Assembly: GCF_027594865.1 (NCBI RefSeq)
Contig: NZ_CP089391.1
Location: 1,208,501 to 1,272,500 of the forward strand
DNA length: 64,000 nucleotides
Reading direction: 5' to 3'
Origin: Bradyrhizobium xenonodulans
GTDB taxonomy: Bacteria; Pseudomonadota; Alphaproteobacteria; Rhizobiales; Xanthobacteraceae
The notes beneath the pieces were generated by a model, which saw only the letters and a program-made list of their open reading frames with translations, was not told the DNA's origin and made no database searches. The translations under genes and the position numbers were made by a program. The first letter of the stretch is position 1. Each line of letters opens with the position of its first letter. Positions 11,142 through 20,375 of the stretch are shown one piece after another.

Positions 11142-11954
11142 ATGTTCAAGAAAATGTCTGTCGCGCTGCTCGGCAGCGCTTGCACCTTCATTGCCGGCGC
11201 GAACAGCGCCAGCGCCTTCGACAATAGCGTGCCGAACGATCCGCCCGCGGTGCTTTACCAGCCGCAGGTGCCGCCGGCGCCGGTGCGCGTCGCCTCCAAT
11301 GCGAACATGGGCGGCGGCTTCATCGAGTTTCTGTTCGGCGACGGTCCCGGCCGCGGCCCGGCCTACGCTCCGCAGCAGCCGGTCTATCAGCAGCAGCCCG
11401 GCTACTACGACCAGCGCCGCCTGCCGCCGATGGGCGAGCCGCAAGTCCAGGGTGGATATCAGCAAGGCGCGGTTCAGCAGGAGGCGATCGATCCGCGGCA
11501 GCGTCAGTTCGATCCGAGATTCGAGAAACAATCCGTTGACTATAGCGGCAAGGAAGGCGCCGGCACGATCGTGGTCGATACGCCGAACAAGTTCCTCTAT
11601 CTCGTCGAGGGCAACGGCCGGGCGATGCGCTACGGCATCGGCGTCGGCCGTCCCGGCTTCACCTGGTCGGGCGTGAAGTCGATTACGGCCAAGCGCGAAT
11701 GGCCGGACTGGACGCCGCCGGCGGAAATGATCGCGCGCCGCCCCGATTTGCCCAGGCACATGGAGGGCGGCCCGGAGAATCCGCTCGGCGCCCGCGCGAT
11801 GTATCTGGGCTCGACGCTCTACCGTATCCACGGTTCCAACGAGCCCTGGACCATCGGCACCAACGTCTCCTCCGGCTGCATCCGCATGCGCAATGAGGAT
11901 GTCATCGACCTCTATGGCCGGGTCAATGTCGGCACCAAGGTCGTGGTGATGTGA
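11142..11954 (+). CDS. L,D-transpeptidase (YkuD domain)
   Basis: 270 residues from ATG 11142 ('MFKKMSVALLG', signal peptide ending near 'ASA-FD'); the frame extends upstream to 11007 but the signal peptide fixes the start. A Pro/Gln-rich linker (residues about 35-120) precedes the YkuD domain, which contains 'RIHGSNEPWTIG' and the catalytic 'SSGCIRM' with Cys at about residue 246. Such periplasmic enzymes make 3-3 cross-links in peptidoglycan or anchor proteins to it, and rhizobia depend heavily on them. It is a single gene followed by a pyrimidine-rich palindrome without a T-tail. Confidence 0.93.
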   Translation: MFKKMSVALLGSACTFIAGANSASAFDNSVPNDPPAVLYQPQVPPAPVRVASNANMGGGFIEFLFGDGPGRGPAYAPQQPVYQQQPGYYDQRRLPPMGEPQVQGGYQQGAVQQEAIDPRQRQFDPRFEKQSVDYSGKEGAGTIVVDTPNKFLYLVEGNGRAMRYGIGVGRPGFTWSGVKSITAKREWPDWTPPAEMIARRPDLPRHMEGGPENPLGARAMYLGSTLYRIHGSNEPWTIGTNVSSGCIRMRNEDVIDLYGRVNVGTKVVVM

Positions 11955-12186
11955 TCGGCCGTTTTTTCCCCTCTCTCACGAGCGGGAGAGGGGGAAACCG
12001 GACCTGACCGAATTGAAGCCGAGTGTTGCCCGCGCGCAATGGACGCGCTTCCGGACGGCTGCCATAAGCCTGCCCAACACGGCTGGGCCGCGAAGCACTT
12101 CGCGGAACCATCGAGTTGCTAACCAATTATGAACCTGTCGCTGTCTATTTGAAACCAATTGGGCAGAGTACAGGGGAACGAGGACC

Positions 12187-12333
12187 ATGGCAGACCGCGG
12201 CGCACTCAAGCTGGTGGGATTTATCTTCGCGACCGCGACGCTGGCAGTGATGCTGGTCGCCGGCATGGTGGTGAAGGGCTATGCCGACGGCGCCTACACG
12301 CTGGAAGCCTCGAGCGTCGACGCGAGCCGTTAA
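12187..12333 (+). CDS. Small single-pass membrane protein (48 aa)
   Basis: 48 residues: a short polar N-terminus (MADRGALK), one hydrophobic helix (residues about 9-29) and a polar tail ending 'YTLEASSVDASR'. The start has a good ribosome binding site (GGGAACGAGG, 3-7 bases away). It is too short for most ORF callers. I do not recognise its function; it looks like one of the conserved micro-membrane proteins of rhizobia. Its stop overlaps a TTAA-N7-TTAA motif at 12330-12344 (see rejected items). Confidence 0.6.
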   Translation: MADRGALKLVGFIFATATLAVMLVAGMVVKGYADGAYTLEASSVDASR

Positions 12334-12375
12334 GGGCTCGTTAACTCTTCAGGGGCCGCCAAGCGGCCTCCGCCG

Positions 12376-12513
12376 TCAACGGCTATAGACGAACGCCAGC
12401 ACCGCGATCGCAACCGCCAGCAATCCCACAAAGCGCAGCATGATCGTGCCGAACTGGTTCGGCGCGGGCCGCAGCGGGATAGGGTCCGTGTTGTCGGGCC
12501 GGATGCTTTCCAT
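12376..12513 (-). CDS. Small C-tail-anchored membrane protein (45 aa)
   Basis: 45 residues from ATG 12513, which follows GGGGA by 9 bases. The N-terminal half is polar and Pro-rich ('SIRPDNTDPIPLRPAPNQ'); a single hydrophobic helix makes up the end ('MLRFVGLLAVAIAVLAFVYSR'-like segment, residues about 26-45). It converges on the 48-residue gene to its left. Function unknown. The frame continues upstream to 12594 but that part has no good start signal. Confidence 0.5.
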   Translation of the reverse strand: MESIRPDNTDPIPLRPAPNQFGTIMLRFVGLLAVAIAVLAFVYSR

Positions 12514-12601
12514 CTGAAATGTCCCCAGGCCCGCGTAACACCGACGGGCGCTTGGCATTGGTCGCCGGGATGGGGTGGTGGGTTCAAACCGCACCCGTCG
12601 C

Positions 12602-12722
12602 TGTCATGCCCCCGCAGGCGGGGCATCCAGTACGCCGCAGCGTCTCGGCTCAATCACTACCGTCTCGGAGTACTGGATCACCTGCTCCAGTGCACAATTG
12701 CGCCCAAGGCGGGTGATGACAC
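12602..12722. repeat. Intergenic palindromic repeat (same family as 5502-5594)
   Basis: Begins tgtcatgcccccgc, has ccagtacgccgcagc and ggagtactggatc arms, and ends gggtgatgaca. It separates two minus-strand genes. Confidence 0.82.
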
Positions 12723-12823
12723 CTGTAATGACGGGACAGTTGTGCCCGCGTCACATGCACCCCGAATCAAAACCGCCGCGCCCCTTGCGGAACGCGGCGG
12801 CCGGTGATGCTTGACGTCGGTGC

Positions 12824-13246
12824 TTAGCTGTTGCGCAGGCCGTCGGCGGCGCGCTTCCACTGCGCGACGTTGTCGGCGATCATGCGGGTCGACTTCATCG
12901 CGGCCTGGCTGAGCTGGGCGTAGCCGGAGATCTCGCGCTGCACGCGCTGGCCTTCGGCATGGAGCAGGTCGCGCAGGCTTTCGAGCTCGGAGATCAGGTT
13001 CTCGATCTCGGCGAGCGAGGTGCCGGCGACGCGCTGGATCAGCGAGTTGACGTTGGTGACGGTGGCTTCCGCGCTCGGATCGAGCGGCGGCGCGTCGGTG
13101 GTCGTCGCGGCCGGGCGGCGCAGATAGGCGATGTCGTTGCGGACGAAGTCACGGATGCCGGCTTCGACTTCCGTCACGGCGGCGAGGTTGGTGTCGACCG
13201 TCTCGGTCTCGGTGGTCTCGGTCTTTTCCGGACGCATGGCGTTCAT
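12824..13246 (-). CDS. Helical hypothetical protein (140 aa)
   Basis: 140 residues from ATG 13246, preceded by GGGGAA at 8 bases; a second in-frame Met follows three codons later. The first 25 residues are Thr/Glu-rich and disordered. Residues about 60-135 form amphipathic helices with a likely coiled coil ('EIENLISELESLRDLLHAEGQRV', shown only in part by its heptads). There is no signal peptide, so it is probably cytoplasmic. The overall build recalls phasins or polarity-associated coiled-coil proteins, but I cannot assign it. Confidence 0.6.
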   Translation of the reverse strand: MNAMRPEKTETTETETVDTNLAAVTEVEAGIRDFVRNDIAYLRRPAATTTDAPPLDPSAEATVTNVNSLIQRVAGTSLAEIENLISELESLRDLLHAEGQRVQREISGYAQLSQAAMKSTRMIADNVAQWKRAADGLRNS

Positions 13247-13430
13247 CGTTATTCCCCTGTTCGCGTTGAGCGCAGCGCGAGTGTCCCCCGCACGACGACG
13301 TCTGTAAGGCGACTAGGGCGCCGGATTTTGACCGCAACTGGGCAGAGCTGCGGCAAGGGCGGACCAATTGGGGGCTTTGCAGTGGCGTATGGTTAGGGAA
13401 GTCTGAATGCGGTCGCGGCAATGAACCTCC

Positions 13431-13556
13431 ATCCCCTCATGGTGAGGAGCGCGCCCTTCGCGCGCGTCTCGAACCATGAAAGGCCCGGCTCTCGCACCGG
13501 GGGCCTCGATCCTTCGAGACGCGCTCCGTTGGAGCGCTCCTCAGGATGAGGGGAGG
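13431..13556. repeat. Intergenic palindromic repeat, family 'CCTCATGGTGAGGAGCGC...CCTTCGAGACGC...CCTCAGGATGAGG'
   Basis: Outer arms cccctcat / atgagggg, with inner gcgcgtctcgaac and cttcgagacgcgc arms. It is a more complete copy of the element at 934-1074 and abuts the 3' end of the next minus-strand gene. Confidence 0.8.
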
Positions 13557-13571
13557 GGTGGCGCGCTGGGC

Positions 13572-14498
13572 TCACCAGCTCTTCTTGAAGCCCGCGCTCA
13601 GGCTCTTGTTGATCGCGCCTTGCGAGGTCTCGCCGACCGAGCCGGAGACGGTGACGTTGTCGAACAGTTTTTGCTCGGCGCCGAACTTGCGCAGCCATTT
13701 GTCGTCGGTGGTCGACAGCGCCTGGCCGGCGCTGATGCTGGTGCCGGTGTCGGTGAGGGTGACCTTGGCGGTCTGGTCGGTCTCGTAATTGCGCGTGATG
13801 TGGCCGCCGATGCCGGGGACGGCCGTGGTGCCCTGCTGGTTGACGCTGTAGCCGTTCTGGAGCGTCAGCGAAGTGTCGCCCGACAGCGGCACCGACTTGA
13901 TCAGCGAGGCCCCGATCTTGCTCTGCTCGGAGCCGGGATCGACGCGGGCTTCCACGGCGGTCTTGTCCCAGATCGAGCCCGCGCCCGGCGCGGTCGCCGC
14001 TGCCCAGGCGCTGCCGGAGGATTGCGGCACGCTGCCGCCATTGGTGGCCTTCTGCGCCAAGAGCTCGGACATCGTCCTGGGCTCGCTCGTCACCGTCATG
14101 TCGGCGCCGATCCGCGCATCCCAGAACGAGAACACGGACTGCTTCACCGTGACCGCCGCGGAGCCGTTCGCATTCTGGTTCGACGACCAGTTCATCCCGT
14201 CATTGGCAGCGGCCTGGGCGCGCTTCTTGGCGGCCATGGCGTCAATGCCGGTGCCGGCATCGACCGCGAGCTGGCTCCAGTCGAGCTTGTCGACGTCGAT
14301 GCTCTTGAGCACGTCGGGATCGTTGACGTCAGGGGTCGCCTCCGCGGTCTCGGCGGCCTCGGCCTCATCGTCGGGCACTGCTGCGGGTGAGGAGAAGGGC
14401 GGGATGATCTGCGCCGAAACCGTCAGCACCGAGCCCAAAATGAACATGGCCGCCAGTGCCGGGAGCCTGGTCCAGCCAAAACCTGTCGAGAATTCCAT
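13572..14498 (-). CDS. Exported hypothetical protein (308 aa), barrel-like C-terminus
   Basis: 308 residues from ATG 14498, chosen because a ribosome site (CAGGACG) and a signal-like segment follow ('MEFSTGFGWTRLPALAAMFILGSVLTVSA-Q'). An acidic, Ala-rich segment comes next (residues about 35-60, 'PDDEAEAAETAEATPDVND'). The C-terminal two thirds is rich in Ser, Thr and Gly with alternating strands, e.g. 'DTSLTLQNGYSVNQ' and 'VTVSGSVGETSQGAINKSLSAGFKKSW', ending in an aromatic residue as barrel proteins do. I suspect an envelope protein, but no family is recognised and the partner is unknown. Confidence 0.65.
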   Translation of the reverse strand: MEFSTGFGWTRLPALAAMFILGSVLTVSAQIIPPFSSPAAVPDDEAEAAETAEATPDVNDPDVLKSIDVDKLDWSQLAVDAGTGIDAMAAKKRAQAAANDGMNWSSNQNANGSAAVTVKQSVFSFWDARIGADMTVTSEPRTMSELLAQKATNGGSVPQSSGSAWAAATAPGAGSIWDKTAVEARVDPGSEQSKIGASLIKSVPLSGDTSLTLQNGYSVNQQGTTAVPGIGGHITRNYETDQTAKVTLTDTGTSISAGQALSTTDDKWLRKFGAEQKLFDNVTVSGSVGETSQGAINKSLSAGFKKSW

Positions 14499-14630
14499 CG
14501 TCCTGCCCGCGAGCCCTGGTGCATGCGTGCCGCCAATATAATGCGGCTCTCGGTGATGACCATGCGCCATTCGGTCCGTTCAAACCATGGTGATCTATCG
14601 TTGCGAAATTGTGGCGGCTCGCTCCGCCCT

Positions 14631-14728
14631 GAGCATGATCCGGACCCGAAGGGCCGCGCTGGTGCAAAAGTGTGCAGCGGTTTTCGCTTGCGACAAACGC
14701 GGAGCGCGTTTGCGCGGAGATCATGCTC
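14631..14728. repeat. Intergenic palindromic repeat (same family as 1089-1187)
   Basis: Arms gagcatgatccgga and agatcatgctc; the middle carries aaaagtgtgcagcggttttcgc and an internal aaacgcggagcgcgttt palindrome. It lies in a 384-base gap (14499-14882) in which I see no gene. Confidence 0.75.
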
Positions 14729-14882
14729 GAACAACTAGAATGATGAACCAACGGGCCGCGCGAAAGGCGCGCGCCCGGCGACGAGCTTCTGACACGATGG
14801 CGTCCGGCGGGGCTGGAGGCCGGGACGCGTCGCGGCGAGCATCAGTCGTCGGTCCCGACAAGCGGGGCCCGTTGGTGTCCCC

Positions 14883-15323
14883 TCAGCCGACGCGCGTCAT
14901 CTTTGGCAGATGAATGGCGCGGCCAAGTGCCTGCTCGACCAGGTCGAAGGTGTCGACCAGCACGCGCATGCTGATCAGCTTGCCGGCCCTGAACTGGGCG
15001 AACTGCGCCACGCGCAGCGAGATCGGCTTGTCGGAATCGAGCGCGGTGAGCGAATAGCGCAGCATCGAGGCGGCGGAATCGACGCCCAGCATGATGCTCT
15101 CGCGGTCAAAGCGGCGGACGCGGAAATTGTCGGCGAGCTGGTGGATGACGTCGAGCACGGCATCCTTGCCCTGGCGCGCGCCGAGGAACGGAAACATGTC
15201 GATCGGGCCGTAGATCGCCCATTCGACGTCCTCGTCGATCAAGGCCTCGATATCCTCGAAATGCCGGTCGTTCACCGCGCGGTGCAACGCGCGCGAGAAA
15301 CGCCAGAGGCTGTGCTCTGTCAT
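14883..15323 (-). CDS. SnoaL-like / NTF2-fold protein (copy 1)
   Basis: 146 residues from ATG 15323; the longer frame from 15380 would add 19 hydrophobic residues with no matching feature in the paralogue. The sequence opens 'LHRAVNDRHFEDIEALIDEDVEWAIYGPIDMFPFLGARQGKDAV', the standard start of a SnoaL/NTF2 cone fold: helix, acidic dipeptide, strand and 'G...GK..V'. Such proteins bind small hydrophobic ligands or act as isomerases or hydrolases; no specific catalytic set is evident. A paralogue with the same build lies immediately upstream on the same strand (15552-16004). Confidence 0.75.
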   Translation of the reverse strand: MTEHSLWRFSRALHRAVNDRHFEDIEALIDEDVEWAIYGPIDMFPFLGARQGKDAVLDVIHQLADNFRVRRFDRESIMLGVDSAASMLRYSLTALDSDKPISLRVAQFAQFRAGKLISMRVLVDTFDLVEQALGRAIHLPKMTRVG

Positions 15324-15551
15324 TTTGGGGGCGTCCTGAAACTGGCTTTGCAAAAAAAACGAGAGCAGCCCCATGCACAATCTGGTGCCCCGGGGTTGCT
15401 CAACTCATTTGTGTGCGAACAAATACGCGATTTCGGTCAAGACGCAATTCACGATTTCGCAATGCACAATTGAGCGCAGATTGTGAGATTTGCAACAAAA
15501 CCCCGTAATTTCCCGGTCCCGCCCGCGCGGGTTCCCGCGGGATCGGGCCTC

Positions 15552-16004
15552 CTACCTCCCGTCCAGCCCCGCGCTGGTGATCAACGGCCCGATCTCGCGC
15601 TCCAGCACCTGCTGCACCAGATCGTAGGAATCGATGATCTCGCGGATCTGCGCCACGAGGCCGCCGCGGAAGCTGTAGAACACCGCCATGTCGACCTGCA
15701 CGATGCGGTCGTTGCTGCGCTTCTTGAAGAACACGCGCAGATAGGCCGCGACGACGTCGCCTTCGGCGACGATCTGCGGCGCCTGATAGCGGGTCTCGGA
15801 ATAACGCGCCTGCACCGTGCGCCACAGTTCGCGCAGCCCGGCCTTGCCGTGGCGCGGCCCCATGTGCGGCAGCACGTCGATCGGCGCGTGGGTGAGGAAG
15901 TCGACGTCGTCGGTGCAGCACGCCAGCGCGGCCTCGATGTCGCCGCGCGTGAAGGCGTCGAGCAGATGCAGCACGCGTTGCCTGTTCAGCGATTCAACCG
16001 TCAT
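15552..16004 (-). CDS. SnoaL-like / NTF2-fold protein (copy 2)
   Basis: 150 residues from ATG 16004; the frame is open to 16349, but only this Met fits the family N-terminus ('ESLNRQRVLHLLDAFTRGDIEAALACC'). It shares with its neighbour the motif 'D-[VI]-[ED]-[FW]....P-ID-[VM]-[LF]-P...G.R.GK' and the helix 'D-[ST]-[YF]-DLV-[EQ]-Q-[AV]-L', so the two arose by duplication and have diverged strongly. They are 228 bases apart. Ligand and role are unknown. It may share a promoter with copy 1. Confidence 0.75.
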   Translation of the reverse strand: MTVESLNRQRVLHLLDAFTRGDIEAALACCTDDVDFLTHAPIDVLPHMGPRHGKAGLRELWRTVQARYSETRYQAPQIVAEGDVVAAYLRVFFKKRSNDRIVQVDMAVFYSFRGGLVAQIREIIDSYDLVQQVLEREIGPLITSAGLDGR

Positions 16005-16266
16005 GCTACGCCCGCCTTCATCGGCCATGGAATGCAACGCTATCGCGCGGCACGTTTGTCCATCAATCCGCGACATCGCAGGGTGATGCAGGTTATGACG
16101 CGCGAGGGCTATGCCCGGTTCATGGGATGCAATTGCGGGTTGTCGAGCGGGCTCTCCGCTCATGCGGTGCCGCGGCCACACAGGCGCGGGCTTGCCGTCC
16201 GCCGCCATGGAACCGCAGCCCGCAGGTGCTCGTTGAGACGCCGACATCGCATCCGGAGACATCGAT

Positions 16267-16500
16267 ATGAAATCCCCGCTTCTTACCGTCGCCGCCGCGC
16301 TTCTGCTGCTTGGCGCGACCTCCGCCGCCAACGCCAAGGGCTGCATCAAGGGCGCCGTCGTCGGCGGCGTCGCCGGCCACTATGCCGGCCATCACGGCGT
16401 GTTGGGCGCTGCCGCCGGCTGCCTCTACGGCCGGCATCATGCCAAGGAGCAGGAGCGGCAGCGGCAGCAGAGCCAGGTGAACGGGCAGGGCAGGCTGTAG
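16267..16500 (+). CDS. Small exported Gly/His-rich protein (77 aa)
   Basis: 77 residues with a clear signal peptide (MKSPLLTVAAALLLLGATSAANA-K, cleavage after about residue 23) and a GGAGACATCGAT ribosome site. The mature part has a glycine-zipper-like stretch 'KGAVVGGVAGHYAGHHGVLGAAAG', with two Cys flanking it and a His-rich patch, and ends in a charged Gln/Arg tail. Gly-zipper proteins often insert in or line membranes. The function is not known. Confidence 0.7.
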   Translation: MKSPLLTVAAALLLLGATSAANAKGCIKGAVVGGVAGHYAGHHGVLGAAAGCLYGRHHAKEQERQRQQSQVNGQGRL

Positions 16501-16596
16501 GCGGACGCGCCAAGCCCCGCCCTGTCGCCTTTTGCCCGGCACGCCGAAATGGTAAGTTCCCTTCGTGAAGGCTGGGGTTGAGGCGGGCGAGGGACG

Positions 16597-16776
16597 ATGG
16601 ACGTCGGGAAGTTCTTGTGGGGTCTGGTCCTCGCAATCGTGTTCTTGTGCTTCGTCGTCGCTTTTGCGAGGCGCGCCTTCCGGTCGCCGGGCGTCAAATA
16701 CAACTGGCTCGGCGTCCTGCTGTCGTTCTCGACAATCGGCCTGGCCATCTACCTGGTATTCTTCCGTCAGCTCTGA
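16597..16776 (+). CDS. Small two-helix membrane protein (59 aa)
   Basis: 59 residues, just below a usual 60-residue cutoff. ATG 16597 follows GAGGGACG by 2-6 bases. Two hydrophobic helices (residues about 5-23 and 38-56) are joined by a basic loop 'ARRAFRSPGVKYN', so both ends probably face the periplasm with the loop inside. It ends 'VFFRQL' and a TGA at 16774. Codon use matches its neighbours. No family is recognised. It sits in a run of short plus-strand membrane protein genes (16267, 16597, 16892). Confidence 0.65.
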   Translation: MDVGKFLWGLVLAIVFLCFVVAFARRAFRSPGVKYNWLGVLLSFSTIGLAIYLVFFRQL

Positions 16777-16891
16777 GATCGATCGCCGGTCTGCGGCCGC
16801 CGCACGGCCTCCAGGCACGACGTGACCCACCTCACATCACGCCTCCCACGGCGCGGCTAACGTCATCGGCATGTCATCAGGGAGACGTGCC

Positions 16892-17278
16892 ATGGCCACC
16901 ATCGCCACCGCAAGAAAGTCCCGCCTGCACAATGTGCTCGAAGGCCTCGCGCTGACCGCGACCCTGCAGAGCTTCCCGACCTTCGCCGCCGCCGCCTTCC
17001 TGCTCAAGCTGGCCGGCAATCACGACCTCTCCGGCGACCCCGGCGTCGCCATCTTCGTCGTCATCGCCTCGCTCGCCCACGCGATGCTGGCTGTGATCCT
17101 CGGCCCGAGCTTCCCCGCCGTCTTCAAGACCGTCTACGAGCCGAAATTCTTCGAGGCCCATCTGTCGCTGTCCGACAAGATCACGGCCTGGCGCACCCAG
17201 CCCGTCGCCTCACTGCAACTGGTGACCATCGTGCTGCTGCTGTCGGTGATGGCGGTGGTGACGGCGAGCGTGGGGTGA
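16892..17278 (+). CDS. Polytopic membrane protein of unknown function (128 aa)
   Basis: 128 residues from ATG 16892, supported by AGGGAG 7 bases upstream; the ATG at 16871 lies before that site. Three hydrophobic segments are visible (residues about 22-40, 50-72 and 105-127) with a soluble loop containing 'FKTVYEPKFFEAHLSLSDKITAWRTQP'. The protein is otherwise featureless. It is probably co-directional with, but separately started from, the 59-residue gene 115 bases upstream. Function unknown. Confidence 0.65.
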   Translation: MATIATARKSRLHNVLEGLALTATLQSFPTFAAAAFLLKLAGNHDLSGDPGVAIFVVIASLAHAMLAVILGPSFPAVFKTVYEPKFFEAHLSLSDKITAWRTQPVASLQLVTIVLLLSVMAVVTASVG

Positions 17279-17287
17279 TAGAGCCCT

Positions 17288-17350
17288 CGTCATTCCGGGG
17301 CGCGCGAAGCGCGAGCTATGATGCGCAATTGCGCATCTGAGAATCCATAA
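17288..17350. repeat. Half copy of intergenic repeat family found complete at 28289-28406
   Basis: Reads cgtcattccggggcgcgcgaagcgcgagctatg, then gatgcgcaattgcgcatc and gagaatccata; the second arm (tatggattc...ggaatgac) is missing. Confidence 0.7.
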
Positions 17351-17381
17351 CCACGACTGGCGCGGATGAAGCTGCGCCGCC

Positions 17382-20282
17382 CTACCTCTTCTTCCACCCG
17401 CCCCTTCGCCCCGGCATCCCGCCCGTCGACTTCGGTGCGGGCCCGAACTCCGGCCCCGACTGCCGCGAGTCCGTCGGCTGGATGATCCGGCTCTCGCCGC
17501 CGAACGGCTTTGACGGCAGTGGGCGGTTTTCGCGGTAGGGCAGCGATTCCGGGCCGTGCATCTCGTCGAGATGCGGCTTGTGCACGCGTGAGCCCTTGCC
17601 GCTGCCGGCCTTGAGCGCGGTTGCGGCGCTCTTGTTCTTCATCGCGCTGACCGGCAGGTTCGCGGCGTCGCCGTACTTCTTGGTGCCGGCATAGGCGCCC
17701 GCCTTGCCCGCAACAGTGCGCTGCTTGACGGTGGGGTCGTCGACGACCGCGAGTTCGGTCGCGCGCAGGCGCTTGACTTCGTCGCGCAGGCGGGCGGCTT
17801 CCTCGAAGTTCAGGTCGGCGGCGGCCTCGCGCATCCTTGTTTCGAGATCGGCGAGCACGGCTTCGAAGTTGTGGCCGATCGAGATGACGTCGTCGGTCAT
17901 GTCGTGGCCGCCGACCTCGACAAGCACGTGGTCGCGCTCGTAGACCGAGTTGAGGATGTCGCCGATCTGCTTCTTCACGCTCTCCGGCGTGATGCCGTTG
18001 GCGGTGTTGTACTCGACCTGCTTCTCGCGGCGGCGGTTGGTCTCGGCGATGGCGCGCTCCATCGAGCCGGTCATCTGGTCGGCATAGAGGATCACCTTGC
18101 CGTCGACATTGCGCGCGGCGCGGCCGATGGTCTGGATCAGCGAGGTCTCGCTGCGCAGAAAACCTTCCTTGTCGGCATCGAGAATGGCGACCAGCGCGCA
18201 TTCGGGAATGTCGAGGCCTTCGCGCAACAGGTTGATGCCGACCAGCGCGTCGAACGCGCCGAGGCGCAGATCCCTGATGATCTCGATGCGCTCGATGGTG
18301 TCGATGTCGCTGTGCATGTAGCGGACGCGAATGCCCTGCTCGTGCAGGTATTCGGTGAGATCCTCCGCCATGCGCTTGGTCAGCACCGTGATCAGCGAAC
18401 GATAGCCGGCCAGCGCGGTGGCGCGGACCTCGCCGACGAGATCGTCCACTTGCGTGCGGGCGGGGCGGATGTCGACGGGCGGATCGATCAAGCCCGTGGG
18501 GCGGATCACCTGCTCGACGAACACGCCGCCGCTCTCGTTGAGCTCCCAGCCGCTCGGCGTCGCCGACACCGCGACGGTCTGCGGCCGCATCATGTCCCAC
18601 TCCTCGAAGCGGAGCGGGCGGTTGTCCATGCAGGAGGGCAGGCGGAAGCCGTATTCGGCCAGCGTCGCCTTGCGGCGGAAGTCGCCGCGGAACATGGCGC
18701 CGATCTGCGGGATGGTGACGTGGCTCTCGTCGGCGAAGATCAGCGCGTTGTCGGGCACGTATTCGAACAGCGTCGGCGGCGGCTCGCCGGGGCGGCGCCC
18801 GGTGAGATAGCGCGAATAGTTCTCGATGCCCGCGCAGCTTCCCGTCGCCTCCATCATCTCGAGGTCGAAGGTGGTGCGCTGCTCCAGCCGCTGCGCTTCG
18901 AGCAGGCGTCCCTGGTCGTGGAGCTGGTCGAGCCGCTGCTTCAATTCCGACTTGATCGACTTGATCGCCTGCACCAGCGTCGGACGCGGCGTCACATAGT
19001 GCGAGTTGGCGTACATCTTGATGAATTCGAGCTCGTCCTGCTTATGGCCGGTGAGCGGATCGAATTCCTCGATGGTCTCGATGCTGTCGCCGAACAGGTT
19101 CACGCGCCAGGCGCGGTCCTCATAGTGCGCCGGGAAGATGTCGATGACGTCGCCGCGCACCCGGAAGGTGCCGCGGGTGAAATCGGCCTGGGTGCGCTTG
19201 TACTGGAGCGCGACGAGGTCGGCGATGAGCTGGCGCTGGTCGATGCGCTCGCCCTTCTTCAGCGCGAACGTCATCGCGGTGTAGGTCTCGACCGAGCCGA
19301 TACCGTAGATGCAGGACACCGACGCGACGATGATGACGTCGTCGCGTTCGAGCAGCGCGCGCGTCGCCGAATGGCGCATGCGGTCGATCTGCTCGTTGAT
19401 CGACGAATCCTTTTCGATGTAGGTATCCGTGCGGGGGACATAGGCTTCCGGCTGGTAGTAGTCGTAATAGCTGACAAAATACTCGACCGCGTTGTCCGGG
19501 AAAAAATTCCTGAACTCGCCATAGAGCTGGGCGGCGAGCGTCTTGTTCGGCGCCAGGATCAGCGCAGGGCGCTGCGTCGCCTCGATCACCTTGGCCATGG
19601 TGTAGGTCTTGCCGGAGCCGGTGACGCCGAGCAGCACCTGCGAGCGGTCGTTGCGATCGATGCCCTCGACCAACTCCTTGATCGCGGTCGGCTGGTCGCC
19701 GCGCGGCTCGTAGGACGATTTGATCTCGAAGCGCACGCCGCCTTCGGACTTTTCCGGGCGGGGAGGGCGATGCGGTGTCCACACTTTCGTAGAGCCGTCG
19801 TCCTTGCGGAACTCCGGACGGCCCTCGCGGATCAGCGATTCCAGCGCTTCGGCGGTGGCCTTGACGCCGAGCGCCTCCATCTTGTTGCGCGGCGGACGCG
19901 CCAGCGCCTCCGCATCGTCCTCCTCGGTGGGAAGGCCGAGCTGTCGCGCCAGTTCCGGATCGAGCGTCGGGATCGTGGCCGCGGTGCCGTAATTGGCCTG
20001 CGGCGCTTCGTCGAGGCCGGCCGGGCGGTCGCTGGGAAAATCCCTCGGCGTCGAAGCGCGCGCGCGATGCGCGGCGGCCTCGCCCCCGGCGCGGCGGTCG
20101 CGCGAATTGTCCGGCGGCGGCTGCAGCCCAGTGCCCGAACCCAGCCCGGCATCGCCGCGATTGATCGCAGGATTCAGCAATTCGGCCAGCGCGGGCCCGA
20201 TCGGCTGCACGTCAGGCCGATGGGCCTTCGAGTTCGGCGTCTTGGTTTTGGGGGATTTTGGGGGAGCAGGTTTCTTCGCCAT
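17382..20282 (-). CDS. uvrB: Excinuclease ABC subunit B
   Basis: 966 residues, about 290 longer than classical UvrB. With UvrA it finds bulky DNA lesions and with UvrC it incises the strand. A disordered, Pro/Ala-rich extension fills residues 1 to about 180; the helicase core then starts at '[17 protein letters not shown]'. Walker A 'GVTGSGKT' is at about 219-226, the damage-probing hairpin '[16 protein letters not shown]' follows, and the helicase motifs 'FADESHVT' and '[10 protein letters not shown]' are intact. A UVR motif ('[19 protein letters not shown]') lies near residue 800, followed by a basic '[10 protein letters not shown]...' tail ending 'GRRGGWKKR'. The extensions are usual in Bradyrhizobium relatives. 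No alphaproteobacterial SOS box (GTTC-N7-GTTC) was seen upstream. Confidence 0.98.
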   Translation of the reverse strand: MAKKPAPPKSPKTKTPNSKAHRPDVQPIGPALAELLNPAINRGDAGLGSGTGLQPPPDNSRDRRAGGEAAAHRARASTPRDFPSDRPAGLDEAPQANYGTAATIPTLDPELARQLGLPTEEDDAEALARPPRNKMEALGVKATAEALESLIREGRPEFRKDDGSTKVWTPHRPPRPEKSEGGVRFEIKSSYEPRGDQPTAIKELVEGIDRNDRSQVLLGVTGSGKTYTMAKVIEATQRPALILAPNKTLAAQLYGEFRNFFPDNAVEYFVSYYDYYQPEAYVPRTDTYIEKDSSINEQIDRMRHSATRALLERDDVIIVASVSCIYGIGSVETYTAMTFALKKGERIDQRQLIADLVALQYKRTQADFTRGTFRVRGDVIDIFPAHYEDRAWRVNLFGDSIETIEEFDPLTGHKQDELEFIKMYANSHYVTPRPTLVQAIKSIKSELKQRLDQLHDQGRLLEAQRLEQRTTFDLEMMEATGSCAGIENYSRYLTGRRPGEPPPTLFEYVPDNALIFADESHVTIPQIGAMFRGDFRRKATLAEYGFRLPSCMDNRPLRFEEWDMMRPQTVAVSATPSGWELNESGGVFVEQVIRPTGLIDPPVDIRPARTQVDDLVGEVRATALAGYRSLITVLTKRMAEDLTEYLHEQGIRVRYMHSDIDTIERIEIIRDLRLGAFDALVGINLLREGLDIPECALVAILDADKEGFLRSETSLIQTIGRAARNVDGKVILYADQMTGSMERAIAETNRRREKQVEYNTANGITPESVKKQIGDILNSVYERDHVLVEVGGHDMTDDVISIGHNFEAVLADLETRMREAAADLNFEEAARLRDEVKRLRATELAVVDDPTVKQRTVAGKAGAYAGTKKYGDAANLPVSAMKNKSAATALKAGSGKGSRVHKPHLDEMHGPESLPYRENRPLPSKPFGGESRIIQPTDSRQSGPEFGPAPKSTGGMPGRRGGWKKR

Positions 20283-20375
20283 GGGGCGAATATGGGACGA
20301 GTCAGCCCCGCAATAAAGGGCGAAGGTACGTCGCTATGCAGCATGCTGACAGCAGGTTGGCAGCAGGCTGGACCA

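Noticed and set aside
12330..12344. TTAA-GGGCTCG-TTAA, matching the CtrA consensus exactly.
   Set aside because: It overlaps the stop codon of the 48-residue gene and lies at the 3' ends of two convergent genes, where no promoter is expected; likely chance.
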